Origin: Celoporthe dispersa
Lineage: Eukaryota; Ascomycota; Sordariomycetes; Diaporthales; Cryphonectriaceae
Assembly: GCA_016584495.1 (NCBI GenBank)
Contig: WAID01000013.1
Span: 682,001-746,000, forward strand
Direction of reading: 5' to 3'
DNA: 64,000 nucleotides
The notes under the pieces were generated by a model that searched no databases, was not told where the DNA came from, and worked only from the letters and a program-made list of their open reading frames with translations. Position numbers and translations under genes: made by a program. Positions 33,513 through 45,772 of the stretch are shown piece after piece (position 1 is the stretch's first letter; each line of letters starts with the position of its first letter).

Positions 33513-36185
33513 ATGATGGCCGACAGTGGTGACCGCGTCGAGGAGCATGCCGAGTCCTTCGACGAGAGGGATCACCAGCCACGCAAGGTCGAGACGGGAG
33601 AGAACGCAGAGGCAGAGCCCAAGGGCATCCACAACGATGAGGCCCACCTGGACCCCAGCCGGTACTGGTTCGCCAGCTCCGCTTTCCCTATGGTCGCGGG
33701 CACCCTGGGCCCGGTCGCCAGCGCCTTCAGCGTCTGTGCCCTGGTGCGGCCCTGGAGGCAGTACTACCCGCCAGGCTCAGACCTCGACCTCGCCGTGTTT
33801 ATTGATGATCCGATATGGTACGTGTCCCAGTCCCAGTCCCAGTCCCAGTCCCAGCAGCATCAGCAGCAGGGGAAGAGGTGCTAACACCCTACACACACCA
33901 CGCCAGGCTGACTGTCATCAACGCCATCCAGCTCGCCCTGGCGCTGGTCGCGAACGTCATCCTGCTGCTCAACATGGCAAAGAAGATCAGGTGGACGGTC
34001 GCCCAGCCCATCACCATCGTGACGTGGTACATCTCCTCTGTCCTGCTGGTGGCACTGTGCGCCACCGCCGCCGGGCCCCCTGGTGCGGCAGCCACAGACG
34101 GAATACATCTGGTCCGGCGCCTTCTACTACGGCATATACGCTGCCATCCTCTACTTTGTGTGCTCCACGCTCATGGTGGTCACGGTCTGGGGCGCCGCCA
34201 GGGGCTACTACTCCAAGGACTTCCAGCTCACCACCAGCCAGCGCACCCTCATGCTGCAGACCATCATGTTCCTCGTCTACCTGCTGCTGGGCGCCCTCGT
34301 CTTCTCCAAGATCGAGGGCTGGCCCTTCATGGACGGCGTCTACTGGGCGGACGTCACCCTCTTCACCGTCGGGTTCGGCGACTTCTACTGCCAGACCCGC
34401 CTGGGCCGCGGCCTCCTGATCCCCTACGCACTGATCGGGGTGATCAGCCTCGGTCTGGTCGTCGGCTCGATCCGGAGCCTCATCCTGGAGCGCGGCCGGA
34501 GGCAGCTGGACGCGCGGATGCTGGAGAAGAACCGCAAGCGGATGCTGAGGCGCCTGATCCGCCGCGGGAGGGACGACATCCTGATCCCCGTCACGGACGA
34601 CGAGCTGGGGGACGACCACAGCGGGACGACCAGCCGCACGCCCACGGCCCTGACGGAGCTCGAGCGCCGCCAGAAGGAGTTTGACCTCATGAGGAAGATC
34701 CAGGCGCGGTCGGAGCAGAGGCGGCGGTGGATGGCCATGGGCGTCTCGACCACGGTGTGGCTGATCCTGTGGCTGGTCGGCGCCGCCATCTTCTGGCAGT
34801 GCGAGGTGGCCTACCAGGGCTGGACCTACTTTGACGGCTTCTACTTTGCCTTCGTCTCCCTGACGACCATCGGCTACGGTGATATCACGCCCACCAGCCC
34901 TGCGGGCAAGTCTTTCTTTGTCTTCTGGTCCCTCCTGGCGCTGCCCACCATGACGGTCCTCATCTCCAACGCCGGCGACACGGTGGTCAAGCTGATCCGG
35001 GAGTGGACAGACTGGCTGGGCACGGTCACCGTGCTGCCGGGCGAGAGGGGCGTCAAGAAGGAGTTCAAGGTCCTGGCCAGGGCCCTGTCCATGGGCAAGG
35101 TCTTTGACGACGAGAGCGACGAGGTCGACATAGAGGAGAGCCCGCCGGGTTTCCTGGGGCTTGCCCAGCCGCACCACGAACGGCACGAGAGCGACGACGA
35201 GGAGGACGAGGAGGACGTGGAGAGGCTGATCGCCGAGGAGGAAGAGGTGGGCCGCCAGCGTATGAAGAAGGAAGTCAGCAAACTTGCCAGCGAAGGCGCC
35301 CGGAGACAAGAGGGGGAGGAGAAGGAGGAGGAGGAGGAGGGTGGTCCTGTCGCGGGAGACAACGATGAGAACAGCGACACAGCCAACGGAGAGACACCTC
35401 CCTCACCTGGCAACAAGGCGGATCAGCCTGCCAACAAGACGGCCGCACCTCCGCCCATCCATGTCCGGCGCGCCCCGACAGCCACGACCCCTAGCCCGAA
35501 CGGTAGCAGCAACGCGCACCTCTCCTTCCAGGAACCGGCGGAGCGGCCCTCGTCATCTCGCAGGGCGGGCGACACCCCCAAGACCAACCGTCCGGGCAGC
35601 AGGGGGTCGACGAAAGCCGGCAGGCGGCAGGCTGACAGCAGCAGCGATGGCGACCCTTACACCCTCAAGATGACGCGTGCGACGTCCATGCCGAGGATGG
35701 CGGCCGACCTCCCCCAGGAGGTCCCCAGGGACCGCAACGAGCTCACCATCGTGCTCATCGACGAGATCTCGCGCGTGACCCAGCACCTCAAGTCACACCC
35801 GCCGCGCAAGTACTCGTTCGAGGAGTGGGCGTGGTTCCTCAAGCTCGTCGGGGAGGACGAGTCCAACGCAGGGACGCACAGGAAGCCCGTGCCGAGGCAG
35901 CGGCGGAAGCAAGGCGGCAGCGGCGGCGGCAGGGCTACCACCAAGGACAGCGGCAGCGGCAGCGGTGAGGCCCACGACCAGGAGCTGAGGGGGGACCCGG
36001 AGCACCTGCAGTGGAGCTGGGTGGGGTCCAGGTCGCCGCTCATGGGCAGCCAGGAGGAGGCGGAGTGGGTGCTGGCGGAGCTCGAGAAGAGGCTCGCGGG
36101 CGAGCTGCGGGCGATGAAGGACGAGGCGCTGGCGAGGGTGAGGTCGGCGCCGCAGCATACGCCGGACAACGGAACACGACGGTAG
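33513..36185 (+). CDS. TOK1: TOK1-type outward-rectifying two-pore K+ channel
   Basis: Plasma-membrane potassium channel with two pore loops and eight predicted membrane spans, typical of fungi. Exon 1 is 33513-33817, exon 2 starts at 33907; the splice gives FIDDPIWLTVINAIQLALAL. Pore 1 filter: LFTVGFGDFYC; pore 2 filter: SLTTIGYGDITPTSP. Spans include LTVINAIQLALALVANVILL, GAFYYGIYAAILYFVCSTLM, TIMFLVYLLLGALVFSKIEG and MGVSTTVWLILWLVGAAIFW. A Lys/Arg-rich cytosolic linker joins the two pores. The cytosolic C-terminus is long (about 380 residues), acidic then Ser/Pro-rich, and ends in an Ala/Glu-rich helix. One extra base in the C5 run 34076-34080 breaks the frame; removing it gives PLVRQPQTEYIWSG. 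Total about 860 residues. Confidence 0.93.
33826..33855. repeat. TCCCAG hexanucleotide repeat inside intron
   Basis: Five tandem copies of TCCCAG directly downstream of the K+ channel intron donor. Read in the exon frame it would add Gln-Ser pairs before a stop. Confidence 0.85.
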
Positions 36186-38318
36186 GGAGAGAGAGAAGAA
36201 GAAAAAAACAAACACATTGATGGCGACAAGCGGACGGCAAAAGACAAACAGTGTCGGAACAGACAGACGCGCCCTCTGGGGTAGTGTTGATGTCGTGAGA
36301 CAAAAACCCCGTAGGCCCGCGATGAGTCTCTTGTCACCGAGAGCGACAGACCACCATCGATAAGCCGCAAGGCCGACGGACCCACAGCGGTGTGTGGAGG
36401 TTGCATGCCTGACCTTGCCTGCGCTCACCTTTTTTTCTCCCTTCTCTTCTTTCTCTCTTTCCTGCTTTCTCCTCCCCTCTTCCTCCTAGCTAGTTCTTAT
36501 CGGCCCAGACCGCTGCTGCCGCCGGTGTCCACGTGCGAGTGCAAGCTTACCACCGGCAGAGACTAAAATGTTTTACGGCATATCGGCGCGGGCTGAACAC
36601 GGCGCCGGCATTGATGTGAAATGCGGGAAAGCGGGCCTCGGCAGACGAATCGGGGCTTGTGATTTGTGTCTTGGATGTGGCTTACGGCGCTGGGAGGGGG
36701 GATTACTACTGGTGTGTGATTTCTAATATGCACGTCACACACACACACATGTGTGTGTGTGTGTGTTTGTGTCTGTACGATGATGATTGCGAAGAGAAAG
36801 GAAAGGAAAGCAAAGGAAAGGAAAGGAATGGAATGGATGGATGGATGCATACACGCAAGGCGCATGAGTCCTAACCACGACGGCGTCTCTCGGGTTTCTC
36901 TTTTCTTCTTGGGCTGTATATCTGTCCAGAGCACCCAAGACATGGCCCCAAAACACCTCAGGCGGCCCAAGGACAGCCGTAAGATCATACCGGCGCGGGT
37001 GTGTGTATCACACAGGGCAGGAGATACAGTAATCCACATCAGCACAAAACATGCAAGCAGCAGGCCCCAGGCGAATCAGGACACCCCTCCCCGGCAGGGC
37101 CTCGGCCCCGAGTTCCCATGGTGCAACACACACAAGGCTTGCCCGGCAATGTCAGCCCTGCGGCCATGCACGGCGGGCCACCACAAACAGGGCCCCTCCG
37201 CTGCAGCAGTTCGCGCCGCACACCCACATGGCCAGCCCCGCACCTGGGGCGTTCCAGTAGCTGGGAGAGTTTACCTTTTTTTTTTTCCTCCGAGGACTAG
37301 GGGGGTGTGATCCTGCTACCCCTCTTTCTCTCTCTCTCTCTTTTCTGTCTTTCTCACTCTAGTCTGGGCTTATCTGGTGCGTGTAATATTTTGTAGTCTG
37401 CAGGGCTGGAAACTTGTCGCTGGCCGGCCCACACGGCAGAGTATGTGTGTGTGTGTGTGAGAGAGAGAGTGTGTGTGGGCTGTAAGATCATGCCGGAGTA
37501 GTACCTGGTAGCAGTGAGCAGCAGGCAGCACGGCGAAGCTCTTGGCTGAGGAGAAGAGAGGACGGTGAGGGGTCCTGGGCTGAAGGCCTGGGCTGGGTCC
37601 CGAACAGGTCGGGTCGGTGTGGTCTGCAGCCTGACACTTGCGAGACACGGAGTGTGTTGAGGAGGAAAAAGAAGAAGAAAAGGCTGAGTAAATGAAAGAA
37701 GAGGCAAAGAAGAAAAAGAAAAAGAAGAGTGAGGCAGCAAGAGGAGGAGAGAGGGGGAAAAAGAAAAGAAAAAGAAAAAAAGAAAAGAAAAGAGAGAGGA
37801 CAGAAGTTAATTGATGGTTGGTGAGGCTGATGGGTGCGAGGCAAGACCCCGAGCCAAGCCTTGATCAGTTTTACCTTTCTTTTTTTTTCTTCTTTTCTTC
37901 TTTTTCTTTTCTCTCTTCCTTCCCTCTCCTTCCCCTCAGCTGAAAAAAAAAAGTATAGAGAAGAAGGGAAAAAAAAGTACACACTACTTACTCCAACCCA
38001 CTCCTCAATGCCTCATCGCCATCTCCAACACCACCACCACACATGCTCACAAGAGGTATCGCTGTGGTCGAACCTTACAGCAGAGACACCAAGCAGAGAC
38101 TCCGCCGGGTGCGGTCGACATTAATTGACTTGTCAACTTTTCTCTCTCTCTCCTCCTTTTTCTTCCCCTTTTTTCTTCTTCTCTTGCTCACGACTCATGA
38201 CGATCTGAAGGCATCGCATCGCAGCCCAGGTTTTGTTTTTGTTTCTTTTTTGGGCCCGCGGCGGAGGGATGGACCTGAGGACTTTCTCACCCCAACCCCC
38301 AGCTGCAGGAGAAATAAT
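36186..38318. other. Long intergenic region rich in simple repeats
   Basis: No convincing gene. Holds a back-to-back (AC)n(GT)n palindrome (36735-36766), an AAAGG-type purine tract (36795-36835), GT/GA repeats (about 37443-37477), and long purine then pyrimidine tracts (37660-37990). A hydrophobic frame at about 38125-38215 (Phe/Leu run) could be part of a leader or signal sequence for the next gene, but its frame is not clearly joined. Confidence 0.5.
36735..36766. repeat. (AC)n-(GT)n palindromic microsatellite
   Basis: An AC run immediately followed by a GT run of similar length, centred on ACATGTGT; the two halves are complementary and could form a hairpin or cruciform. Confidence 0.85.
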
Positions 38319-40711
38319 ATGAGCCAGCTGCAACAGGTATTGCCAGCAGCCACCGCGGGACCGTGGAGCGCCGCCTGCGAGGAGTGCGTCGCCGGCGGGG
38401 CCACCACGAGGTTATCATCATCGTCGTCGTCGGGGGATGTGGTCAAGGCCAGCAGCGCCGCCGCGACAAGGTGCTTTTTCCCGCCCGGGGAAGAGGCTCC
38501 GCCAGAATACCGACCATGTGGCACGGCTGCGGAGGGAGCCCCCTCGCTGTGCTGTCCTCGAGGATACACCTGTGCCCTCGAGGGCAGCCTCTGCGCCGTG
38601 GCGGGACCGAGCACCTCGAAGTCGGAGCTGGACCGGGCCACGGCGCGGAGGGGCGCCTGCGGGAGGCTCTGTGTTGAAGGTAAGCTGGGACTCGTACATA
38701 CGGGAGAATGCCTACGACGATAACGTGGGCGGGAGCGGCTCCGGCTGACCTGAAGGCTCCATCTCTAGGCTCAGACGGCGCGGGCGCCAGGGCGACGACT
38801 GCAGGCTACAGACACACCTCCCGCAGTGGCAGTGGCGATGGGAACAGGAGTACGGAGCACTCCTGCTGCCAGGCGGACCACGGTGCTGGGACGTGTACGT
38901 GCCCGGGCGGTGATGGGACGTCCACAGCAGCGAGCGCGGCGGCGCAGAAGGCCCCGGGGAGGAAGGGCGTCGTCAGGCTGGCCGAGGCGGTGTCGTCCCT
39001 GGCCAGACCACCCACAGGAGCGAGCCAGAGGAGCAGCACGACAACAGGACCAGCGCCGACATCCTCGTCGTCGTCCTCCTTCCTCCTCTCCCCGCGATCG
39101 CCCTCCTCCTTCACCCTTACCGGCATAGAAACCGTCGTCCCGTCCTACCCGCCCGTAACAACCCCCGCAGCCACCTCCACCTCGTCCTCCTCCTCCGCCG
39201 CCGCCGCCAGGGCCGCGCAGTCCTCCTCCCGCGACCAGCTCGCGGCCAAGCTCTCCCTGGGCCTCGGGGTCCCCTTTGCCGTCCTCCTGATCCTCACCGC
39301 CGTGGTCTCCTGCACCGGCGCCAGAGACGCCTCGCCAAGCTGAACAAGTACCACAACAACCCTCCGCCGTTCGACTTCAATGCCCCCGAGATGGCCCCCG
39401 TCTCGCAGGCGGATTTTCCACACCGCGGTGGTGGTCACCAGCAACAGCAGCATCCTCCTCCCCGCCCACCGCCTCCTCTTCCCACCACCACCACCCCTCT
39501 TCCTCCTCCTCCTCCTTCCTCTCCTCCTCATTTTCCCCAGACCAGCCCGGTCCTGCCTATACAGACCCAATCACAACCACAATCACCACAACAACCAGGG
39601 GACACCACACGATACACCACGATTCTGGACCTATACACCCATCCCCACAACAACAACAACAACAACCACCCTCCCAGCAGGCAGGCTCGAAACCGCTCCT
39701 CCAGCATGTACAGCACCGACTTCCGCCCGCCAGGCCTCAACCTGCCCGACCGTTACCACAAGCCACCCGCGACAATGATAATGGCGCCGTCACCAGCACC
39801 AGTCATACCGAGACGATCCAGCGCCAGGCTCGCCGTCCCGCAGGTGATGACCGTGGGAGCAGGGCGAGGAGCGGCCGGGACCATCTCGTGGATGCAGCGG
39901 TGGGGCCAGAGACCGGCTGGTGGTGTGGGTGGTGCAGGTACCACCGGCGGGCCCCTCAGCTCGAACCCGGCTCTTGATCTCGCCGCGCAGGGCTCCACGT
40001 CCTCCTCTGCGTCCCCCGTGAGTAGTGGGCCGGGCGGGCTGGCGGCACCACCACCGGCCGCATCACGACCGCCGCCACCCGAGCCATACCTGGGACACGA
40101 GGCCGCGGCGGCGCCAGGTCCATACCTGAGCCCCTACCCACAATGGCGCCCATCCCACCAGCCCTCTTCTTCCCCCACGACACCACCCGGACCCCTGCGG
40201 ATCCACACAGACAGCCAGGCGCAGCAGCCAGGCGCCCGCGACTCCCAGGGGAGCAGCACCAGCACCCAGTACCAGCTGACCCCCCACCCGTTTCCTCCCC
40301 CCGCCGCCAGAGAGCCCGGCATACCCCTATCTAAGCCCCTACGGACAGTGGGAGTACTGGCACCCCAGCCCGAGCCCCAACGCCGGGCCCAACAGCCACG
40401 TCGGCGGCAGCGAGCACCACCCCTTGCCCCCCTCCCCCATAGGGTCCGCATCCCAGTCCACCGTTCCAGACGTGCAGGTCAGCAGCGACAGCAGCGACAC
40501 AGAGAGCCAGAGGCTGCCGATCCAGCACCCTCCGCCTATAGCCACGACGATACCTTCAACGGCGGCCATGTCGATGAGGCCGCAGCATCTGGCGGTGGAC
40601 GTGAGCGCGGCGCCGGGAGCCATAGACGAGGTCAGCCCGCTGAGCTCGTCTGGGAGCGGACCTCCGCACCCAGGGAGGATATCAGCCATCTCCGGGCTCT
40701 CGCCCCGCTGA
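38319..40711 (+). CDS. Cys-rich single-pass membrane protein, Pro-rich cytosolic tail
   Basis: Probable cell-surface protein of the fungal Cys-rich/TM/Pro-rich type; function unknown. Exon 1 38319-38679, intron 38680-38768 (GTAAGC...TAG). The ectodomain has paired Cys: CEECVAGG, RCFFPPGEEAPPEYRPCG, SLCCPRGYTCALEGSLC, GACGRLC, HSCCQADHGAGTCTCPGG. A Ser/Thr-rich stalk precedes one transmembrane helix (LSLGLGVPFAVLLILTAVVS). A missing base at about 39306-39311 splits the frame right after the helix; restored, it continues LHRRQRRLAKLNKYH, the basic cytosolic border. The tail is very Pro/Gln/Asn-rich, and a further slip near 40310 leads to YGQWEYWHPSPSPN and the end ISAISGLSPR at 40711. No clean signal peptide precedes the ATG used here; the true start may be upstream, where a Leu/Phe-rich frame is present. 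Confidence 0.68.
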
Positions 40712-41035
40712 CAAGGGAGCAGCTGGTCGGCTGGTCGGTATATATACCAATAATGATTAATGTCTTTCAATGTTGACCACGAAAAGTCCTAACAAGCTGG
40801 GTGATGTTGGGATATCCACTCCGTTGTGTGCAAATGTTATTGATGTTGGTATCTAGACTAATTTGTATCATGCCATACCAATGTCAAGTCTTGATGCACG
40901 CTTCGCAGAGGCCCCCCCTAGATGACGATCACAGACTCGCCATATCATTGTCCACACCGGCCCTGGGTTTGTTTTTGCTTGTATATTCTGAACACCCTCC
41001 CAGAAACGCCAAATAAAAATCAAGCACATGATCAA
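40712..41035. other. Convergent spacer
   Basis: About 320 bases between the 3' ends of the surface protein and the MFS transporter; AT-richer, with CCAAATAAAAATC near 41010, consistent with 3' UTR sequence. Confidence 0.5.
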
Positions 41036-42837
41036 TCATTCCAGGTGATCAGCGTTGTGCTTCGACTTGTCATGGACAAACTCTTGTGGCATGCCGACCG
41101 GCCTGTTCTTGGCGAACCTGACGGTCGACCAGATGGACGGCGAGTCCCTGAACATGAGGTCAATCTCCTCGAGGTTACGGCCCATCGTCTCGGGGTAGAA
41201 GAAAAAAGACGGAAAGCGGGATGCAGGCGCCGATGCAGGCGAAGACGATGTAGAACTTCCACCCGATCGTGTCAAGGGCCACAGGCGTGATCATAACAAC
41301 GACAAAGTTCCTGCGAGAGAGTGTGCGTGTCAGCAGACGACCTCGGAGAGGGGGGAGAGGGACGGTGTCAACCTACCAGAGCCAGTGGTTCGCGGTGGAG
41401 ATAGAAGACATGGCCATCCGCAGGCGCAGAGGCGCAACCTCGGTACAGTACAAAAAGTTGGCACCGAGGAATCCTATCGGCACAAAGGTGTTGAACAGGT
41501 AGATGAAGACACCGGCAACGATCTGCGCGGCGTGGTTGTCGACACCAAAGGACGTGGCCACAGCCAGCGCGACCATGCAGCAGGCCATACCTGTGCCCGA
41601 GATCAGGAAGACTGCGCGGCGGCCTAGGCGGTCGATGGTGAAGAAGGCGATGAAGGACGACAGGAACTTCCAGGTCAGCGCGCCGCCGGTAAGGGCGCGG
41701 GCGTTGGCTGAGCTCATGCCGAGGTTGGTCTGGAAGATGATGGTGGCGTAGACAGAGATCAGGTTGGTGCCCCTTTGAGAAGAAGAAGAGAGTCCGTGTT
41801 AGTAGGGAGAATCGTACCCCAAAAAGAAAAAGTTCGGGGTTCTGGGGGGGGGGGGTGGTTACGTACGACATCTGCTGAAAGAACTGCAGGAGCATGCACA
41901 GCCCAAAGCGGTACAGCAGCTTGTCCTCGCCCATGGAGAGCATGTCGCCGAGCTTGACCTTCTTCCCCGTGCCCTCCTCCAGCGAGAGCTCGATGCCCGA
42001 CACCTCGGCGTGCACCTCAAAGGCGTCGCTCGGCTTGGCCCGGAACGCGGTGATGACGTGGCGCGCCTCCTCGGCCCTGTTCTTGAGCACCAGCCAGCGC
42101 GGCGACTCGGGCAGGAAGTAGATGGAGGCGATGATGACCATCGTGAAGAAGCTGGCGATGGCGATGGGGGGCCGCCACGTGATGGGGCCCGTCTTGTACT
42201 CGAAGAAGCCCAGGTCGATCCACGACTCGAGCGTGTACCCGAGGCAGATGAACAGGCCGTCGATGACAACGTGTCGCCCTCGGTTGGCCGCGCCCGCCGT
42301 CTCGCTCTGCCACACGGGCACGATGGAGCTGAGCTGTCCGATGCCGAAGCCCAGGATCACGCGCCCCACGATGAACTGCGGGAGGCCGAATGCCGCCGCC
42401 TCGAGGACGATGCCGATGAGACCGCACACGGCAGCAAAGAAGATAACGTTGCGCCGACCAAACTTGTCTCCCGACCACGAGCACGACAGGGCGCCGATCA
42501 GGGCACCGATGACAAAGGTGGCCACCACGAAGCCCTGGAGCGTCGACTTGGCGCTCTTGGTGGCCCCCGTGCTGTGCACCGTGTCGATCTCGGGAAACGT
42601 CCTCACCCAGTTGTCCTCGGTGAGCAGACCGCCCAGGCCGGCCTGGTTGTAACCGAAGGATATGTACGCAGGGGCCACGATCAGCGCCGTCTGGACGATG
42701 TTGAGACGGTGCCCGCTCTGTCCCATGAAGGTCACCAGCCGCGAGCTGCCCTCGCCGGCCGGCTCATGGTTGCTGGCAGCTGGTGAGGCGCTCCTGTCGC
42801 GGGCCTGGTCGCTGACGGCCTCGTCCGTGTGGGCCAT
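41036..42837 (-). CDS. MFS sugar transporter
   Basis: Sugar-porter family, twelve membrane helices. Exons (minus): 42837-41867, 41772-41377, 41310-41036; donors GTACGT and GTAGGT, acceptors AAAG and GCAG. Start chosen at MAHTDEAV, since the upstream frame has only a GTG. Landmarks: ISFGYNQAGLGGLL, DKFGRRNVIFFAAVCGLIG, IVGRVILGFGIGQLSSIVPV with VWQSE, PESPRWLVLKNRAEEA, FFQQMSGTNLISVY across splice 1, DRLGRRAVFLISGTGMACC, VPIGFLGANFLYCTEVAP, then PETMGRNLEEIDLMF after helix 12. One extra base in the A6 run 41202-41207 (T6 on the coding strand) shifts the last exon; removing it restores VFFFYPETMGRN. About 545 residues. Substrate unknown; the helix-1 motif FGYNQ replaces the usual YGYD(Q). Confidence 0.92.
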
Positions 42838-45361
42838 ATCGTAAGCAGCCTCCACGGGAAGCCTTTTTTTTGTGGTATTATTTGTTTTCTTGTACGGGAT
42901 GTACGGGCTGGAGGAGTGTGAGCCGTGGAGGTGGAGGTGGGTGTTTTTGTTTTCTGGCTTGGGTTTACGCCTCGAGTGAGAGGTTGGATTCGTGGACTAT
43001 TGAGTTGTGTGTGCTGTGGCTGCCGTCGAGAACGAGCTGCTTGTGTGGGCTGATGAGGAAGGTCCAACACAGACAACTTAAGTGCCTTCTTTCACACACA
43101 CGCGCGCACACACACACACAAACGATCGAGGGAAGGAGAGATCCCAACAGATCCTAGGTCTGACTCTTATTCTGGGAGGAAAGAGCGAGAGCGGGAGCGA
43201 GGGAAGGAGAGACAGAGCAAGCGCGGAAAGAAAAGGGAAGGACCCATCCAACAGGAAGGAGGTGGGAAGGCAGACAAACCTCCTTTCTTATACGATGGCA
43301 GGAAAGGTGAGCATCGTAATGGTTTGGCACGGCGTCTTCTCGCCGAGCTCGGTCCCCGGCGGTTCAGTGTTTTTCCACCCATCTCACCACCAACTTACCA
43401 AAGCTACCTTCTCTGTGGTACACAGCAGCGGCCAGGTCAGGGTCCAGTCCTGTTCAAGCGCAGATCCAGGCAGTTAAGTCGCCGCCCGGTATGGTCAGCA
43501 ATGGAGCCCTTTCCCCATGGCACGATGTCTAACGAGAGGTGTCACCCCACAACGGGGTGATCCAGTCGGTCCTGTGGTTGGGTGGTTGGGCAGACAAGGC
43601 GAGGCCCACACCGGGGCAGATTGCGTCGCGGCGGAGTAGCCGTGGGGGGGGGGTTCGGTCCTCCAGACTTCCTCCCAATCTCCATCTAGATCTGGTGGGG
43701 AGGGGGGGGAAAAATGAGAAATTTCGTGACGCGCCTTGGTTGGGGCCGAACGAGGCGAGGTGACATTTTTCGCGGTGTGAGCTCGGCGAGACTCCGTCGA
43801 TCAGGGCTGGGCCCGGTGGACCTACACAAGAGTCATGCAACTCCATGCAACTCATCGTCCCCGGATTCACGATGTCATAGAAACTGACCCCTTTGCCAAA
43901 TGGTTCCCGTAAGAGACATGACACATTTGTGTTGCGCTGGCTCTCTAGCTCTCTCTCTCTCTCTCTCTTTCTACTTTTGTCTGTCTCTGTCAGAGATGGA
44001 CTCATCCTCGTCCTTCTCCTCCTCCAGGACCACCAGTGCTTGCTCGCCGATCACGCGAGATCGGCCACAGTCTTGTTGGGTTTTTTGTTTTTTTGTTTTT
44101 TATTCTTTTAGAGCCACAAATGTCAGGACGCCGACATCAACACCAAGGATGAGGATCGTCAGTCCTCGAAACGAGATGTCTGGATGAAGACGCTGACCAC
44201 GCGTCGTGCCTTGCCGAGACCGATATCATGTACACAGAATCACTCCTCCTGGCTTCATGTAAGTCAGTACACACACCGCCGGCCTCGGTTCAGCTAGACA
44301 ATATGACGTACTCGGTGGCCCTCTGGCCCATTCCAAACTCGACTCGACCCGGGAGATTCCCGCTTATCCATTGCCCTCATACTGATAAGGCGAGGTACAC
44401 CGTGTCAGGATTCTCGTAAGCGCCTCGTGTGTCCGGGATGGAGAGCTGGGGCTCAGCAGCCCCCTGACGCAGGCGAGCAGGACGACGCATCATCCAGAGC
44501 AGGCTCACAAGGAGAAATAAGCGCAGGAGAGCGAGGATGGAGCCCTTATCGAAATGGTCCTACCCACACAAGGATCCGCAAGGTCATGTGATGTACCTTG
44601 CTACGAACCTAAACGTGAACTGCCAACATTGTTATTATTATTACCAGGGCCATGTCATAGGCTCGAGGGATCCTAGCCTTGCTATAATCAGGATCTTGAG
44701 CGTGATTTAAGGTTACAGTAGCTGCTCCGGCGCCAGGTACAAAGCCGTTGCCGGCATCGCCCTCGCCCCGGAGATTAACCTTTCTGGCTCATGGCTAAAG
44801 TAGTCCGTTAAATAAAGTCGACGCAGATGCCGTGGCTCCCACCAGAATGTTGGTCTAAAGCTGGAAAGATCTGCTAGGGCCGTCGATCAGACTCCCTTCA
44901 CAGCATCAGCACCTTGAACGTCAGCGACGGGCCTCTTCCAAGGAGAGAATCGAAGATCTGCAATTCCTTTCAGATGGTCTCCGCCAAAGGCAATGTTGGT
45001 GGATGGCGGTGATCATAAAACCTGTAACGGGGACTCTGGCACAATGCCACCACCTAGACAGCAAGAAAGAACTCGAGTGGCTCACCAGCATTATCTTTAA
45101 AGATTAGCATAATCAAGACTGGCGAAATTTCTTCTACGAAATGTTTACCTCACCTGACCTCTATTCGATGAAGAAAGAAAGAAAAAATGTCTCCGCGAAG
45201 TGATTTTAATAAAAGAAAAATTCAACATCTGGTCTTCGTTTTGCTAAAAACGCTGCCTAGATGCATGTTAAGCCTTTCAGTCTAGACTTAAGAGAGAGAA
45301 AAAAGAAACCCTTAGTCTGGCTTGCCAGTCCATCCCTCACACAACGCGGCAACCACAAGAC
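42838..45361. other. Gene-poor region, transporter promoter then spacer
   Basis: Includes the transporter 5' region with a CA repeat at about 43094-43123, GA-rich tracts (43180-43260) and a TC repeat near 43946-43970. From about 44.4 kb the base composition drifts to AT. I see no supported coding region. Confidence 0.5.
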
Positions 45362-45772
45362 TCAGCGGCGGTTCGTACCATTACCACGGCTGGTGCCATT
45401 ACCACGGCTGGTACCGCTGGCACCGTTGGTTGCGTTACCACCATTGCCACCGCTGGGATAATTAGGAAAGTCGGTGCCCACAGAATGGTTGAGACCACCG
45501 ACCGTGGACTGCACCATGTGTTGATCGCCATCACAATGTAGAGTAGCCACTGTCGTATGCCCGTGCCCAAGGCAGACAGGACAGTCCAAGACGTCCTGCC
45601 GTGTTACGGCGTGCTGCTGACAACGAACACAGATCTCAGTCTCCCATGCGATGGGACCGGGCATCTCAGTCACAGGCCGGTGGCATACAGTGCAGAGTCC
45701 TGAGCCCTCGGGGACTATGATTGTCTGGTTTCGAAGCTCTCTACGAGGCCGTCTCAAGGGCTCCCGATCCAT
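45362..45772 (-). CDS. Small Cys-rich protein with three CxxC pairs, unrecognised
   Basis: Frame of 136 residues from ATG. The N-terminus is Arg-rich (MDREPLRRPRRELR). Three CxxC pairs, GLCTVCHRP, ICVRCQQH and DCPVCLGHGHTT, plus a further CDGD, resemble zinc-knuckle or treble-clef modules, but no named family fits. The C-terminus is a Gly/Asn/Thr/Ser repeat (GNGGNATNGASGTSRGNG). It lies alone in an AT-richer, gene-poor block, so it could be a lineage-specific gene or a remnant of a larger zinc-finger gene. No intron evidence. Confidence 0.45.
   Translation of the reverse strand: MDREPLRRPRRELRNQTIIVPEGSGLCTVCHRPVTEMPGPIAWETEICVRCQQHAVTRQDVLDCPVCLGHGHTTVATLHCDGDQHMVQSTVGGLNHSVGTDFPNYPSGGNGGNATNGASGTSRGNGTSRGNGTNRR

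Noticed and set aside
34011..35309. Minus-strand frame of 432 codons opposite the K+ channel
   Set aside because: Antisense of the two-pore channel; composition is Leu/Val/Asp-rich without any domain.
37354..37982. Phe/Leu/Ser-rich minus-strand frames
   Set aside because: Produced by long A- and G-rich tracts; hydrophobicity here is an artefact of simple sequence, not a membrane protein.
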